Origin: Phaeotremella fagi | Lineage: Eukaryota; Basidiomycota; Tremellomycetes; Tremellales; Phaeotremellaceae | Direction: 5' to 3' | NCBI GenBank assembly: GCA_001599715.1 | Contig: BCHU01000013.1 | Coordinates: 248,001 to 312,000, forward strand | Length of the DNA stretch: 64,000 nt | In this document: positions 33,388 through 43,900 of the stretch, piece by piece | How the letters are laid out: each line of letters starts with the position of its first letter | Numbering within the stretch: the stretch's first letter is position 1 | Program-made: the position numbers and the translations under genes | Notes under the pieces: model-generated | Seen by the model: only the letters and a program-made list of their open reading frames with translations | Databases searched by the model: none | What the model was told of the DNA's origin: nothing

Positions 33388-34095
33388 ATGTTCAATTTCT
33401 ATGTCTTCCAGCTATTCTCAATTGTCATCAACATCTCAGCTATACCGACTACAACCAAGACCTACACCTGCTCAGCCAACGGCAAAGGCTATTATTTAAA
33501 CGGTGTAATATTTCCTTGTTCGAATGATGGTTCATTGATTTGTTCAATCAATTCAAACGGTGATACCCCATGTGTCAGTTCAAATTCCAGTTCGATCTCT
33601 AATTCCACTTCCAACTCCACTGTCACCACAACAAACGGAACTGCAATCGACAATTCTACTATACCCACGACAATACCCATGAATTCCACTGTATTTGCGT
33701 CTTCCACCATTTCGTCGGCATCTATGCCCTCTGACGCTTTCAATGTTTCAACGGTTTCTTCGAACTCGTCAGCTGCGACTATATTTACGACGAACACCGT
33801 TATCCACACCAATAACATGACATACACACAAAACTTTACTACATCTCCTTCAACAGCCTCAGTACCCTCGAATACAAACTCAATTCAGACATTCACTCAA
33901 TGGTCATCGGTAGCCTCTCAACCTGCGATCACAAATACAGCTCAGAATTTCAGTAATCCAACGGTCAATTCAACAGCGGCCGTCCAGACAAACACTCAAG
34001 TTTCACCAACTCCACCATCTGCAGACACTGATGTATTCGATTACTCGCCTCCTGATCCCACTCGGACGGTTTATGTATGCCGAACCCATCGATGA
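33388..34095 (+). CDS. Secreted Ser/Thr-rich protein with chitinase-type Cys module
   Basis: 235 residues, no introns. The hydrophobic start MFNFYVFQLFSIVINISA looks like a signal peptide. The following module YTCSANGKGYYLNGVIFPCS ... CSINSNGDTPC has the same cysteine pattern and the same K-G-[FY]-Y-x-x-[GV]-V core as the N-terminal module of the neighbouring chitinase at 31247. After it comes a Ser/Thr/Asn-rich region with about ten N-glycosylation sequons. There is no catalytic domain and no GPI tail; it ends RTVYVCRTHR. The simplest reading is a partial tandem copy of the chitinase gene that kept only the binding module. A lectin-like wall protein or a decaying copy are both possible. Confidence 0.65.
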   Translation: MFNFYVFQLFSIVINISAIPTTTKTYTCSANGKGYYLNGVIFPCSNDGSLICSINSNGDTPCVSSNSSSISNSTSNSTVTTTNGTAIDNSTIPTTIPMNSTVFASSTISSASMPSDAFNVSTVSSNSSAATIFTTNTVIHTNNMTYTQNFTTSPSTASVPSNTNSIQTFTQWSSVASQPAITNTAQNFSNPTVNSTAAVQTNTQVSPTPPSADTDVFDYSPPDPTRTVYVCRTHR

Positions 34096-34307
34096 GCTCG
34101 TGTAGTGTATCCTGGCTTTGGTTAATCTATTTGACATTTTTGATCTAGATGATGCATACTGTCAAGCAAATTGGCATTTTCGTTGCATACTTGCTATCTG
34201 CTCTACAAGTACCGATAATCACCACATTGCCACTCTATTGAAATCTCGCCTAAAATCCCTTTCCCATCAAAATTCTCAAAATCTTACAGAATATCGCCAA
34301 CCATCAA

Positions 34308-34736
34308 TTAAAGAGAAGAGCAAGCGTTGTAGAGAGCCTTACGAACACTTCCCTTTTCCTTTCTGAGCATCTCCTTCTGTTGATCAGGTGAAAGCCCGGT
34401 CTAAAAACCAGTAAAATCAGATACAAATCTATTTAAGAAATCTAGAGAGAAACTTACAGCAGCTTGAACGTCAGATTTTTTGAGAGCAGCAATGCCAGCA
34501 TCAACGATCATCTTTGCGAAAACGGATTTGACAGTTTCACCATTGGAGTTAACTTTCTTTGGTGATCCGGTGGTAGCTTTGGATTTAGTTTGGGTTTTAC
34601 GTTTCTTGGATGGTGATGGTGATTCATAGTCGTCGTTGTCGTTGTCACTGTGATTCTCGATTTTTGGTTTTCGATCGGTGAGAGTGGGTTCCGGGGTGGT
34701 TGAATAGTTTGGAGAAGCTCTGGTTCTTGATGTCAT
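34308..34736 (-). CDS. Small basic protein, HTH-like family 3 member 1
   Basis: Exons 34458-34736 and 34308-34400 give 123 residues. The intron is phase 0 with GTAAGT and TTTTTAG borders. The N-terminal 65 residues are Ser/Pro/Lys-rich with a nuclear-localisation-type cluster (SPSKKRKTQTKSK). The C-terminal 58 residues form a helical domain: FAKMIVDAGIAALKKSDVQA, then after the intron TGLSPDQQKEMLRKEKGS and VRKALYNACSSL. The same domain with the same intron position occurs at 35131-35531 and, more distantly, at 35811-36157. The helix-loop-helix layout resembles a small DNA-binding HTH, but this is inference. I do not recognise a named family. Confidence 0.72.
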
Positions 34737-35130
34737 TGGGAATGGGGGTCGAGATGAAGGTAGTGCTGCTTTATGGTTACTGGTTTGGTTGGGTGTTTGA
34801 GCTTTTAGGTTTTGCTGGATGGAGTTCCCATCACATCAGCAAGATTTTGAAAAGCAACACTTTCGTGTCAACTTACATTGTGGTTTGGTCAAAATACCTT
34901 TCAGACGAGAGTTTAATGAGGTATAAAGGGGGTCAAAGATTGATTGTTTTACGTATACGGTTTTTCAGAATATGAAGAAAGATGAGGTAGAAAACGAATC
35001 GTGATGACTTGATGACCCGTCGTCAAGTAAATTGTGAATGCTTTCTTGACACCATCAACTGATGAATACACAGTTCTGCACGAGGTGATAACATTACATC
35101 AAATCAATCAGATCAACCCCTAAAGCATCC

Positions 35131-35531
35131 CTACAATCCAGCGATGAATCCCATGAAACCTTTCAACAAACTACCCTTATCCTTCCTCATCATATCCATT
35201 TGGGCTTGCTTCGAAATCCAAGTCTAACAGTAAAGACAAAATAGAGTCAGTCAAATTCAATAAAGAATAAGCAAAAGAACAAGAGACAAACAGCAGCTTC
35301 GACCTCAGCCTTGTTCAAAGCTTTGTATCCTGCTTCGACGATCATCTCAGCGTATTTCGCTTTGGCTGATCCATTCCCGGTCTTCATAGTTTTGGATTTA
35401 GACTTGGTAGCTGAAGCTGGTCTGGGTTTTGGTTTGGAGTTGCTGGGTTTGATTTCATCGAGTTCCTCCTCTCCCTCATCCTCATTCTCCTCGTCCTCTT
35501 CCTCTGATGATCTTGATCTTTTGACAACCAT
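35131..35531 (-). CDS. Small basic/acidic protein, HTH-like family 3 member 2
   Basis: Exons 35292-35531 and 35131-35223 give 110 residues. The N-terminus opens with KRSRSS, then a run of about 20 acidic residues, then a basic tract (KPKPRPASATKSKSKTMK). The C-terminal domain is YAEMIVEAGYKALNKAEVEA, then TWISKQAQMDMMRKDKGS and LLKGFMGFIAGL. It matches the gene at 34308 closely in the domain, and exon 2 is the same length (93 nt). The intron donor is GTTTGT, not the usual GTAAGT, but the frame and the paralog's identical intron position support it. Probably nuclear; function unknown. Confidence 0.7.
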
Positions 35532-35810
35532 TTTTAAATTTCTTTGGTGATAAAGGTGATTTGTTTGAAAGGAGAAAGATACGTTGTTAAGGTGAATGAG
35601 CTATGATAGAATAGTTGGATATCTGTGTTTGGAAGATCCCTTTGGATTGTTGGCCCAGACCATCAGATCAAGAGACCGAGGCCATCATTCCGTCTCTATC
35701 TGCAGTATCGTCATCAATTGTCTTTGTCCTTTACTTGTTAGCCAGACTGCAAAAGAACCTTCTACTTCCAAATTTTAGTGATACAGAGCGTAAACCGTTC
35801 ATTCTGAGAA

Positions 35811-36157
35811 ATGCCACCATCCGCCCCACCAAGATCATCTAACAAACAAAAAACCTCAAATGAGACTGGTCATGGCAACGGTAACGATAATGGTAGTCCA
35901 TCAAAATCAAAGATCACTCCAGAAATCAAACAAATTCTAGTCAAAAAGGCAATGGAACTGGCACAACGTTCTTTAGATTTCAAAGGTCTTTCAATTGAAG
36001 TGAGTGTACTCCGTTCGATGTACTCGTATACTCAATAGTCAATTACTTATGTGGTTTACAGCTTAATATCCCGGAAACCGCTTTGAAAGATCAATTCAAA
36101 CCTTCTCGATCCAATTTACATCGCTTTTTGGAGGAAAGTATCGAAAAGAAGGAATAA
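35811..36157 (+). CDS. Small protein, HTH-like family 3 member 3 (divergent)
   Basis: Exons 35811-35999 and 36062-36157 give 94 residues. The intron is phase 0 with GTGAGT and TTACAG borders. The N-terminus is Ser/Asn/Lys-rich (MPPSAPPRSSNKQKTSNETG). The domain reads TPEIKQILVKKAMELAQRSL, DFKGLSIE, intron, LNIPETALKDQFKPSRSN, LHRFLEESIEKKE. It sits on the opposite strand, divergent from member 2. Similarity to members 1 and 2 is low, but the intron falls at the equivalent point, in the same phase, followed by the same I-[PS]-x-x-A-x-x-[DE] pattern. The helix-turn-helix shape is clearest in this copy. Its stop is only 55 bases from the convergent metaxin-like gene. Confidence 0.65.
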
Positions 36158-36211
36158 GGTAAAATAGAATTTGGGTATGATCAGCTTTGGGTGAATGCAT
36201 CGGTGATTCCA

Positions 36212-37311
36212 TTATAAAGCCTTCTCTGCGGCGAGGAAAACCTTTTCTACGTATTCTTCTAATGTCGGATACTCTCGTAGTTTTGAGAGCAAGGTTGAAT
36301 TCGAGGGTAAGCCGTGTATGGGGTATAGATGAGAAGCAATCAGAGCATCTAAAGGCGTAGGAGATCTAGAAAAAAATCAGCTCATGTTTTATCATGACGA
36401 TAATCAAAAACCTACTTAGCCCTTAGTGCCCATCCACTCCGACCTCCCAATATCGTATTCAGCGCTTCCAACGCAGCTGCACCTTTAGATATCGTCTCTG
36501 AAATGTTGATATCCCTTTTATCACCTGTTATAGATGCTGGAAGGGGTGTTGACAGACCAGCGAAAAGTGGTGGAGGGTTTGGGAAAAGAAGGTGGAAATT
36601 TGATGGTTGTGTCGGAAGGGAGGCGAGCTGTTGTATGAAAGTCAGATATCGAATTAGCTTTCCTTCCAAACTTACATATGCTGGATAGAGATGACCAAGA
36701 ACTAATTGGGCGAGTGCTAGTGCTCTGTCGTAAGCTTCTTGAGTTGGCATTCCGTTCAATCTAAATAATCAAGTTCTATTTCAAAAGCAAATGAATTCGT
36801 GTACTCACTGATCAGTCTTCCCTTTTCTTTGAATTGGATGATGTTCATCCAACCATCCTCTAATCTCATCTGATGCAAGTAAAAGACCTTCATCTGGTAA
36901 ATGCAGTGTAGGGAGTTTACCTCCAGGCGCTGAATCTGGGTTTGACCAAGGTTTAAAAACGACTTTCAATGATGATGAATCACGGAGGAGGAACAGTAAT
37001 TGGGTACGTAAAGATGTTGGAGAACTTGATGGCCAGCTTCGTTTCGATGTGGTATCTGAGGGATCGACCTGATCCGTATATAAGTTGGGGTATCGTTCAA
37101 CGAGACGACAACAACTTACCCAAAGAATAACACTTTGTTCGCCAGCTTTTGATTTACCTTTTTCATTCTTCCAAGGAATTGTCTCCTCTTGCTCTAGGAT
37201 CACTAGAGGAAATTTCGCATAGAAATCAACTATGAATTGAGGTGCTTTCCACAATGATGTACTGGATGTGCTGGAGGTTGTGGTTGTCGTTGTTGAAGCT
37301 GTTGTTGACAT
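36212..37311 (-). CDS. Metaxin-like GST-fold protein (Sam35/Sam37/MTX group)
   Basis: Probable subunit of the mitochondrial outer-membrane sorting and assembly machinery. The start MSTTASTTTTTTSS at 37311 is chosen over an in-frame ATG at 37539 because the domain begins soon after it (APQFIVDFYAKFPLVIL). The N-terminal thioredoxin-like half contains FKPWSNPDSAPGGKLPTLHL and LLLASDEIRGWLDEHHP. The C-terminal helical half includes AYDRALALAQLVLGHLYPAY, GWALRAKSPTPLDALIASHL and REYPTLEEYVEKVF, the spacing seen in metaxins. Introns include one at about 36669 (GTAAGTTTGG/CAACAG) and one at about 36418 (GTAGGT/TCTAG). No membrane anchor is obvious. The choice between Sam35, Sam37 and metaxin is open. 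Confidence 0.72.
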
Positions 37312-37730
37312 GGTTTGGTTGAGATTTACATGAGCTGAACTGAAGTCATTTTGCGGTTTAAAACAAGGTTGGGGGAACGTGGCACACCCAGAGAAAAATG
37401 CCGTGGCAGTGACATTCAATATTTTGAGCTGTAATTTGCAAGGCTTCAATTGTTTATCTTGTTTACTTCGACCTATTACCTTTTCAAATACCAAAAATAG
37501 TTTGCCGAGATGAAATACTTTATTGACTTCATTTTCCACTTCGGATAAATTGGGATCTTCGTTGGAATACTCTTACCTTCTAGATAGCAAAAAGAAGGAA
37601 AGTACATGATCTGCAATATGCATATACGAAGACGAAAAGAAACTCGAAGAAGCCTAGCTCCAAAACCCTAAAGCATAGTACAAAATAAGTTTGTAGAGTT
37701 GAGTCTGACAATGCTTCCAATCAAACTATT
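37312..37730 (+). promoter_or_regulatory. Divergent spacer, metaxin-like / family 4 copy 1
   Basis: 419 bases between oppositely oriented genes. An open frame runs in from the metaxin-like gene to 37539 but has no support. No specific site is recognised. Confidence 0.35.
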
Positions 37731-38424
37731 ATGAGTACTTCAGACGATTCAAGACGATTCAGATTCGGATTCGGATTCATCGTACAACGTTTCTCCCTAC
37801 AACCCGAATCCCGTCCCACCAGGATGGATCTCTTCCGAAGACTCGCATAGCTTGTGGAACGATTATCCGTGGCTTTCAAATTTCGGTAAACCAGAAGATT
37901 TCTCAGCTGAGTCTGATGACTCCAAAGAGATGATTATGATGGTCAAACCACAAGACGAGAATTTTTTCCTTTCTTGTGAAGGATCGAAACGAATTGGTAG
38001 AGCAAATCAAACTCGTCGGGTCTTTAGGGCTTATATCAAGAAGCAAGAAGAAGAGGGGCTTTTAGAGGAGGATGTTGATGGTGAAGAGAAGACTGTGTTT
38101 CTTCCAGTTATCGAGACTGAGAAGGAGTTTTCTGGTCTTCTAGAAGTCAGTGTTGAAGAGACAAATACAAAAGAGTTCAATGCCGAACAGTCTCAGTCTT
38201 CAGAAATAAACTCATCAGTCATCGAAGTTCATCTTGAGTTTACGAGAAACTCCGCTGTTCTTCACATCGTGTCTGTGATCACCGGTCTACTCTATACTGA
38301 ATCCAAATACCAGATCAGTGGTAACGAACAAGTCAAGTTCAATGAATGGTTGAGAAACGATTTAAATGAGGTCTTGACGTATCTTGTGGAAGATATTCTA
38401 ATAACTTCTGATCTTTTCACCTGA
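37731..38424 (+). CDS. Unknown protein, tandem family 4 copy 1 (frame break near start)
   Basis: The homologous reading frame runs to the stop at 38424 and includes VPPGWISSEDSHSLWNDYPW, LSNFGKPEDF, MMVKPQDENFFLSCEGSKR and a long acidic insert, then VKFNEWLRNDLNEVLTYLVE. This matches the next two genes. The frame has no upstream ATG before a TGA at 37732-37734. The only nearby start, ATG at 37731, is one frame off: removing one A at about 37752, between two GACGATTCA repeats, would join it to a Ser/Asp-rich N-terminus. Either the copy has a real frameshift, or there is a base error, or translation starts elsewhere (a downstream ATG at about 37931 would drop the conserved W-x-x-FG core). No intron explains it. 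Function unknown. Confidence 0.5.
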
Positions 38425-38932
38425 GAGCTTTAGCTATGGATGGTACATGGTCGTGAGATTGTATGCGGAAGGTAAATGTAAGATATATGGGATACAAGAA
38501 AAGCCAGGAATCGTGTTTGCAATCCTTGGAGCAGATAGTTATTCTACCCGTAGCAATAGCAAATGATTGCTGCGTCAGTCTCCTGTCCTTTCTAGTGATG
38601 CTGCATGCTGTGATGCAAATCTTCAACAGATCTTGTTCATCGGGGAATTCACTTCATTTCTTCTGCAACTTCTCGGAATCGAGCAATAAAACAGAAAGCC
38701 GAAAAAAAAAACCAAACGTCTTCTTAGTACATTTTTTGTCGGTGGAAGACTTGGAAATAGATAATCTTGTGGAGCTGTGGCTTCTCAGAAGGAAGAGTTC
38801 TTCTATGGGAAGACACTTCAGTTATTGGATACGCTGTATTTATCAGGGTCTACCACTTTGAAGTTCTTCTTTTTCTTTTCCCTCTTTTTGCAACCAAATC
38901 TGAGTCAATCAAATAAAGAGACTCGTAACAAG
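38425..38932 (+). promoter_or_regulatory. Spacer, promoter of family 4 copy 2
   Basis: 508 bases. The last 100 are rich in T/C tracts (TTCTTCTTTTTCTTTTCCCT, 38863-38882), like the leader of copy 3. Nothing else is supported. Confidence 0.35.
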
Positions 38933-39514
38933 ATGGAAGATCCACCTTCTTATTCATCATCATCCTCCTCCTCCTCCCCAGCCAAAACCCTCAGAACAAT
39001 CTCCTCTTCCCTCCCAGAAGGGTGGGTTGGGTCATACAAATCGAACAGTTTGTGGCGAGAATACGGCTGGCTCTCAAAATTTGGTTGTTCTAATCATTTC
39101 ACAAGTACGTATAATGGGATAACTGAAAATCTTCTCATGGTCAAGCCCAAGAACGAAAACATATTCATCTCATGTGTAGGCCATAAGCGTGAGAAGTATC
39201 CGAACTCGACCAAACGAAATCTGGTGGTTCACATTAGCGTCTCCGATGATAAAGAACCGTTCCGCTTGGAAACACCAGTAGGGTTCTCCAAATTCAGTCA
39301 ACTCTCTACGGTCGTAGATCAAACTATCGAGCTCATGGAGTCTTATGCAAAGACGGATCTTCCAAAGTCCAAAATCCCTCTTCTCCACTCGAAAGAAGAG
39401 AATCTGTTCTACAAATGGTTCAAGAGTAAGGAGTCGAAACAGGTCATTTCCTTCATCATGGAAGAATCTTTCAAGTCCGAATTGTTTTCAGATGGTACTA
39501 AGAGACGTTATTAG
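38933..39514 (+). CDS. Unknown protein, tandem family 4 copy 2 (intact)
   Basis: A single exon of 193 residues, the only copy of the family with an unbroken frame. It starts MEDPPSYSSSSSSSS. The conserved part is LPEGWVGSYKSNSLWREYGW, LSKFG, LLMVKPKNENIFISCVGHKR, VHISVSDDKEPFRLETP, then TIELMESYAKTDLPKSKIPL and FYKWFKSKESKQVISFIMEE. It has no signal peptide or membrane segment. The alternation of short strands and one long C-terminal helix suggests a small alpha/beta domain. The start is chosen at the first ATG that leads into the Ser-rich N-terminus; the frame is open further upstream to 38777. I do not recognise a named family. Confidence 0.72.
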   Translation: MEDPPSYSSSSSSSSPAKTLRTISSSLPEGWVGSYKSNSLWREYGWLSKFGCSNHFTSTYNGITENLLMVKPKNENIFISCVGHKREKYPNSTKRNLVVHISVSDDKEPFRLETPVGFSKFSQLSTVVDQTIELMESYAKTDLPKSKIPLLHSKEENLFYKWFKSKESKQVISFIMEESFKSELFSDGTKRRY

Positions 39515-39982
39515 AGGTTGATTGCAGTGTTGAAAATGGTAAATGCAAATTGATATCGAAATTAACCTTTTCGCATTAATCGAACTTTTGCAAGATCGAT
39601 GATCAGGGATGACTCCCCTCGATGCTGTTCAATTTTTGCAGGAAGAAATCTTCAACCTCATCTTCCAACACTGAAAATGGGTCTTCTATGAAGGCTCTTT
39701 TCTTCTTTGCTCTGATGCTGCCCGTAGTAAGACTTACAAAAATTCTAGAATCTTCGTTGCTGCAAAGTACGGAAAGAGCCTTCACCTGTCCTTGAAAGGA
39801 TAGATTACTCGATTTTCTTTAGATGATATCAATTCACGCATGCTCCCTTTGAATTCTTGAACCGGAAGCCCACCGTAGTTACAGTATATTTCTACCAGAT
39901 AATTTTCTTTGTCTTCTTCTTCCTCTTCATTCTCTTTCTCTCCAACCGCTATAAACAATTTTCAACAACTCAACTTCAACAA
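39515..39982 (+). promoter_or_regulatory. Spacer, promoter of family 4 copy 3
   Basis: 468 bases ending in a strongly CT-rich leader (CTTCTTCTTCCTCTTCATTC, 39913-39932) similar in type to that of copy 2. No gene is supported. Confidence 0.35.
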
Positions 39983-40560
39983 ATGTCCCCTACAACCTCT
40001 GCAGCTGAAGCTGAAGCTGCCACTTCTACACCTACTTCTTCTACTCTTCCAGAAGACTGGCTCGCATATAGAAATTCTCAAAAATATGGAGAGATCATCC
40101 TTGGGTCGCCAAATTCGGTAAAGCTCAAGAATTCAGAACCTCCTCTACCCGAAGTTATGCAACAGAAATGCTTCTCGTCATCAAGCCCAGTAACCAGAAC
40201 GTCATGATCTCATTTGAGGGTTCTAAATCAACAAATCTTCCAGACGCTACGAGACGACTTGTAGGTGTTCATTTCTCCGTTGTGGATGAGGAACCCTATC
40301 TCGTTGAGACTACGATCGATATCACTAAAGGCCGAACAGTCGATTCTCTGATACAAGGAGTCAAGACAAATCTACAAGACGAAGCAGAGAAAGTGCTTCC
40401 CAAGTCCCGTCTTTCCAGATTCGGAAAGCACTCTGCAGCTGAAAATTGGTTCAATGAGTGGATCGAGAGCGAAGATTCGAAATATATCATTTCGTTTGCG
40501 ATGGGAGAGGCGCTCAATTCCCGTCTTTATTCAGATCCTAAGTGGCCGTGGTTCCATTGA
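39983..40560 (+). pseudogene. Tandem family 4 copy 3, single-base frame break
   Basis: The ATG at 39983 (MSPTTSAAEAEAATST) leads to LPEDWLAYRNSQK in one frame. The family core then continues in another frame as IWRDHPWVAKFGKAQEF, TEMLLVIKPSNQNVMISFEG, VHFSVVDEEPYLVETT, FNEWIESEDSKYIISFAMGE. The two frames meet at the five-A run at 40080-40084: six A would join them. So the copy is either a recent pseudogene or affected by a homopolymer base-calling error. A shorter product of 130 residues could start at the ATG at 40168, but it would lack the W-V-x-K-F-G core. The remaining sequence is well conserved with no other stop, so the break is young or artificial. Confidence 0.6.
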
Positions 40561-40986
40561 GAAGAGAAGGGGAAGAGTTTCATTGTTTGGGGGATGGAAC
40601 GCCAGGATATAGTCTGAGGGATATGGGGTTCATAGCAGATAGTTGATGTTGATATGGATGTAACTTGATCGCATTAATCACATTCCTGCACTTGTATCAG
40701 CCACTGAACGACGACTTAAACGACCCTCCCCTTTATAACCTATTGTCCTCGTCATTGATAGTCACTCCTTTCCTGAGCCATATCCACATATATCCACATC
40801 CTACACTGTATGCTTTCGATTGTAAACATTGACTTACTTTCTTACTTTATCATCATACAGTAATCAGTAAACAGTCTACATAAGAGGTTACCTCATTCCT
40901 AGTTCTATTCTCAGAGCATACCTCTCTCTAGTTACCCTACTATCCTCCAGCTATCTCGGTCATAGCACCGGAGACCAACTTCCATC
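40561..40986 (+). promoter_or_regulatory. Promoter of EDE1-like gene
   Basis: 426 bases between family 4 copy 3 and the EDE1-like gene. It is CT-rich toward the ATG. No specific element is recognised. Confidence 0.35.
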
Positions 40987-43900
40987 ATGTCTTACTGTAA
41001 GTAATCACCAGGATTCACAACTCTCTACTTCTCACCTCTCTCCAAATGTACAGGAACAAGAACCTCACTGACATCCCGCAGCTCCCCAGGAAAAACAATA
41101 TTACGATCAACTGTTCTTAGTGATCGATAAAGACGACGTAAGTTGAATCCCTATCCCCTCCATTCTTCACTAACATCCACCTCAGGCCGGTGTACTACAA
41201 GGTCATTCAGCCTTACCCTTCTTACTCTCCTCTTCGTTATCTCAACAAGTACTAGGTGAAATTTGGGCAATTGCAGATCCCGATAACAACGGATTCTTAA
41301 CTCGTGATGGATGGTACAAAGCTGCTAGAATCATTGGTTGGCTTCAGAAGGGAGGCAAAACAGCTGTAGAGGAGAGTTTGGCTAGCAATCGTCAGTTTAT
41401 TTTTAGACCGTAATGTAACAAGACTGACACTCCTGCTTTCTAGCTGGACCTTATCCTTCTTTCGCTGGCCAACCACCTCCCCCACCTCAAGCACCGCTTT
41501 CTACTCAAACAACAGGTCAACGTCTTGCACCAGTTGCAGCAGGCTCCTCTCTCCCACCCTTGACTGCTAGTGATCGAACCAAGTTCACCAGGATCTTTGT
41601 TGGATGCGGACCCAGTAACGGTGTAGTGGCTGGCGAGAAGGCTAGAGATGTGTTTGTCAAGAGTCAGTTGAGTTACGAAAAATTAGGGCAGATTTGGTAA
41701 GTTTCGCGAACCAACGTTTATCTTCATTTTCTAACAATAGATACTAGGAATCTTGCAGATACCCAACAAAGAGGATCACTTGACTTGCCGGATTTTATCA
41801 TTGGAATGTATCTTATTCAAAGTTGTATGGCAAACCCATCTCTCAACCTTCCATCGACACTTCCACCTGGAATCTACGAACAAGCATCAGGTGGTAGACC
41901 ACCCCCACCACCACTTCCTAGTAGTCCAATCGCCCGTCAAAACACTGGAGGTCCAGCTAGTCCAATCCAAAGACAATACACCGGTCAAAACCCTGCGATG
42001 GGAATCCTTCAACCTCAACGTACTGGTCAAAGTCTGACCGGTGTTCCAGCTGCATTGTCTACACCGACCAGATCTTCGACACTGACTCAAGGGAGTACCT
42101 TCGCTTCACCACCTTTCGCAAGAGCTCAAGCTCCAGCATGGGACGTCACTTCGGCTGAGAAGGTTACTTCTGATCAATTCTTTACCCAACTTGATACACA
42201 GGCCAAGGGGGTCATTGAAGGTGACGTAGCTGTTCCATTCATGTTGCAGAGTCAATTGGATGAAGGTGTCTTGGCCAGTATCTGGTGAGTCTGAGTGATG
42301 GGCTTTTTTAAAGGTTTTACTAATTTACTGGTTACAGGGATTTGGCAGATATCAGACGTGAAGGAAAGCTGACCAGGGATGAGTTCGCAGTCGCCATGCA
42401 TCTCATCAATGCCAAGTTAGCTGGAAAGGAATTACCAACTACGCTACCCAACTCTCTTGTTCCCCCATCTTTACGTGAAGAGTTTGGTTCAGGTGGTCAA
42501 GAAGTTCTAACTTCACCTCAACCCAATAACAACGCTGCGAGGGATTTGTTCGACTTGTCATTCGATGATCCAGTACCTGCACCTGTAGCTGCTGCTATTC
42601 CAGCACCCCCATCACGTCAAGCATCGGTTCCACCCCCTCCGCAGCCTTTCGCTCGTAACTTCATGCCTCCACCTTCCAGGCAGTTGTCCCAAGCAACGCA
42701 ATCTAGACAGATGTCACCAGCTCCAACAGGTCAAGGTAGTCCATTCGGCATGTCATCGTTTGGTGAGTTGTCACTTGTCAGATTACGTATGAAGCTAACT
42801 TGAATCCAGTTGCTCAACCTGCTGGTGATCTACTCGGAGATGACGCTGTGGAAGCGACACCATCTCTTCCAGACAATTCTGCGGAGATCGGCAACAAACA
42901 AAATCAACTAGCAAACACCACTCGACACGTCGCCGATCTGGAAAAAACTCATGCCGAACTCGATACCAATGTCAAATCGTCCTCTGCTCAATTAGAAGAG
43001 CTTGAAACAAAGCTCTCACAAGCGAGAGTCAAGCATGAAGCTGAAACCAAAGCTGTTGCTGATCTTCGTCAAAGATTGACTGATCAAACGACCACACTCA
43101 AACAACTTCAAACCGATGTCATTTCCGCTGAATCAGATTTGTCAGCTATGAAGTCTGAGAAAGATGAATTGGGTCAAACTCTCCTTCGTGATAAAGAGGA
43201 AGTTAGAGGTTTACAAAAGAGAATGAAGGAGATTGAGGATGAAAAGACTGGATTGAAATTGGTTCTGGAGAAACTTAAGAAAGAAGCTAGACAACAGAAA
43301 GGAATGGTCAGTATTGCGAAGAAGCAAGTCACCACCGCGGAAGGATCTAGGGATACTGTTCAATCCGAAATCAAAGAAGAGGAGAGGAAGAGAGACGAAC
43401 CTGAACCTGAGGTTGAGGAAGGTGGCCATGGAGGTGTTTTGGCCGCTGCTGGTGCTGGGGTTGCTGGATTGGCGGCTGGAGCTCTTGCTGCCACTGGTAT
43501 CGCTAAGGAGACGTCAAGCAGCCCAACTCCATCTGGTCCTTTCTCACCATCGACCCTTGCAGCTGCTGCGGCGGTTCCACTCCCCGGTACACCTCAAGCT
43601 TTGAGCCCAGCACCAACAGGGGCTTCGCAAAGATCAAACAACCCCTTTGATAGACTCACACGAAGTGTTCCTCCGGTCTCATCACCAGCGCCACCAGCTG
43701 TAGCTCCCGAAGCTGTACCGGAGACAAGTCCTGGATTAGGAACAGCAGCTCTTCTAGGTGTTGGAGCCGCTGTAGGTGCAACTGCTGGTGTTGTTGCAGC
43801 TGGAGCTAGTAGTCTGTTCTCAGCTGCCAAGGAAGCTGTTACAGGTGAAGAATACGAAACCAAAGAAACTGAAACGGATCCTTTTGGAGCTGAACAACAT

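Noticed and set aside
37312..37539. N-terminal extension of the metaxin-like protein to an ATG at 37539
   Set aside because: The extension has no family similarity and lies in the divergent promoter; the ATG at 37311 directly precedes the Ser/Thr-rich start and domain.
37789..37822. Possible 34-nt intron that would rejoin the frames of family 4 copy 1
   Set aside because: Donor GTTTCT is poor, the intron would be shorter than any other here and lacks a branch site; a one-base insertion explains the data better.
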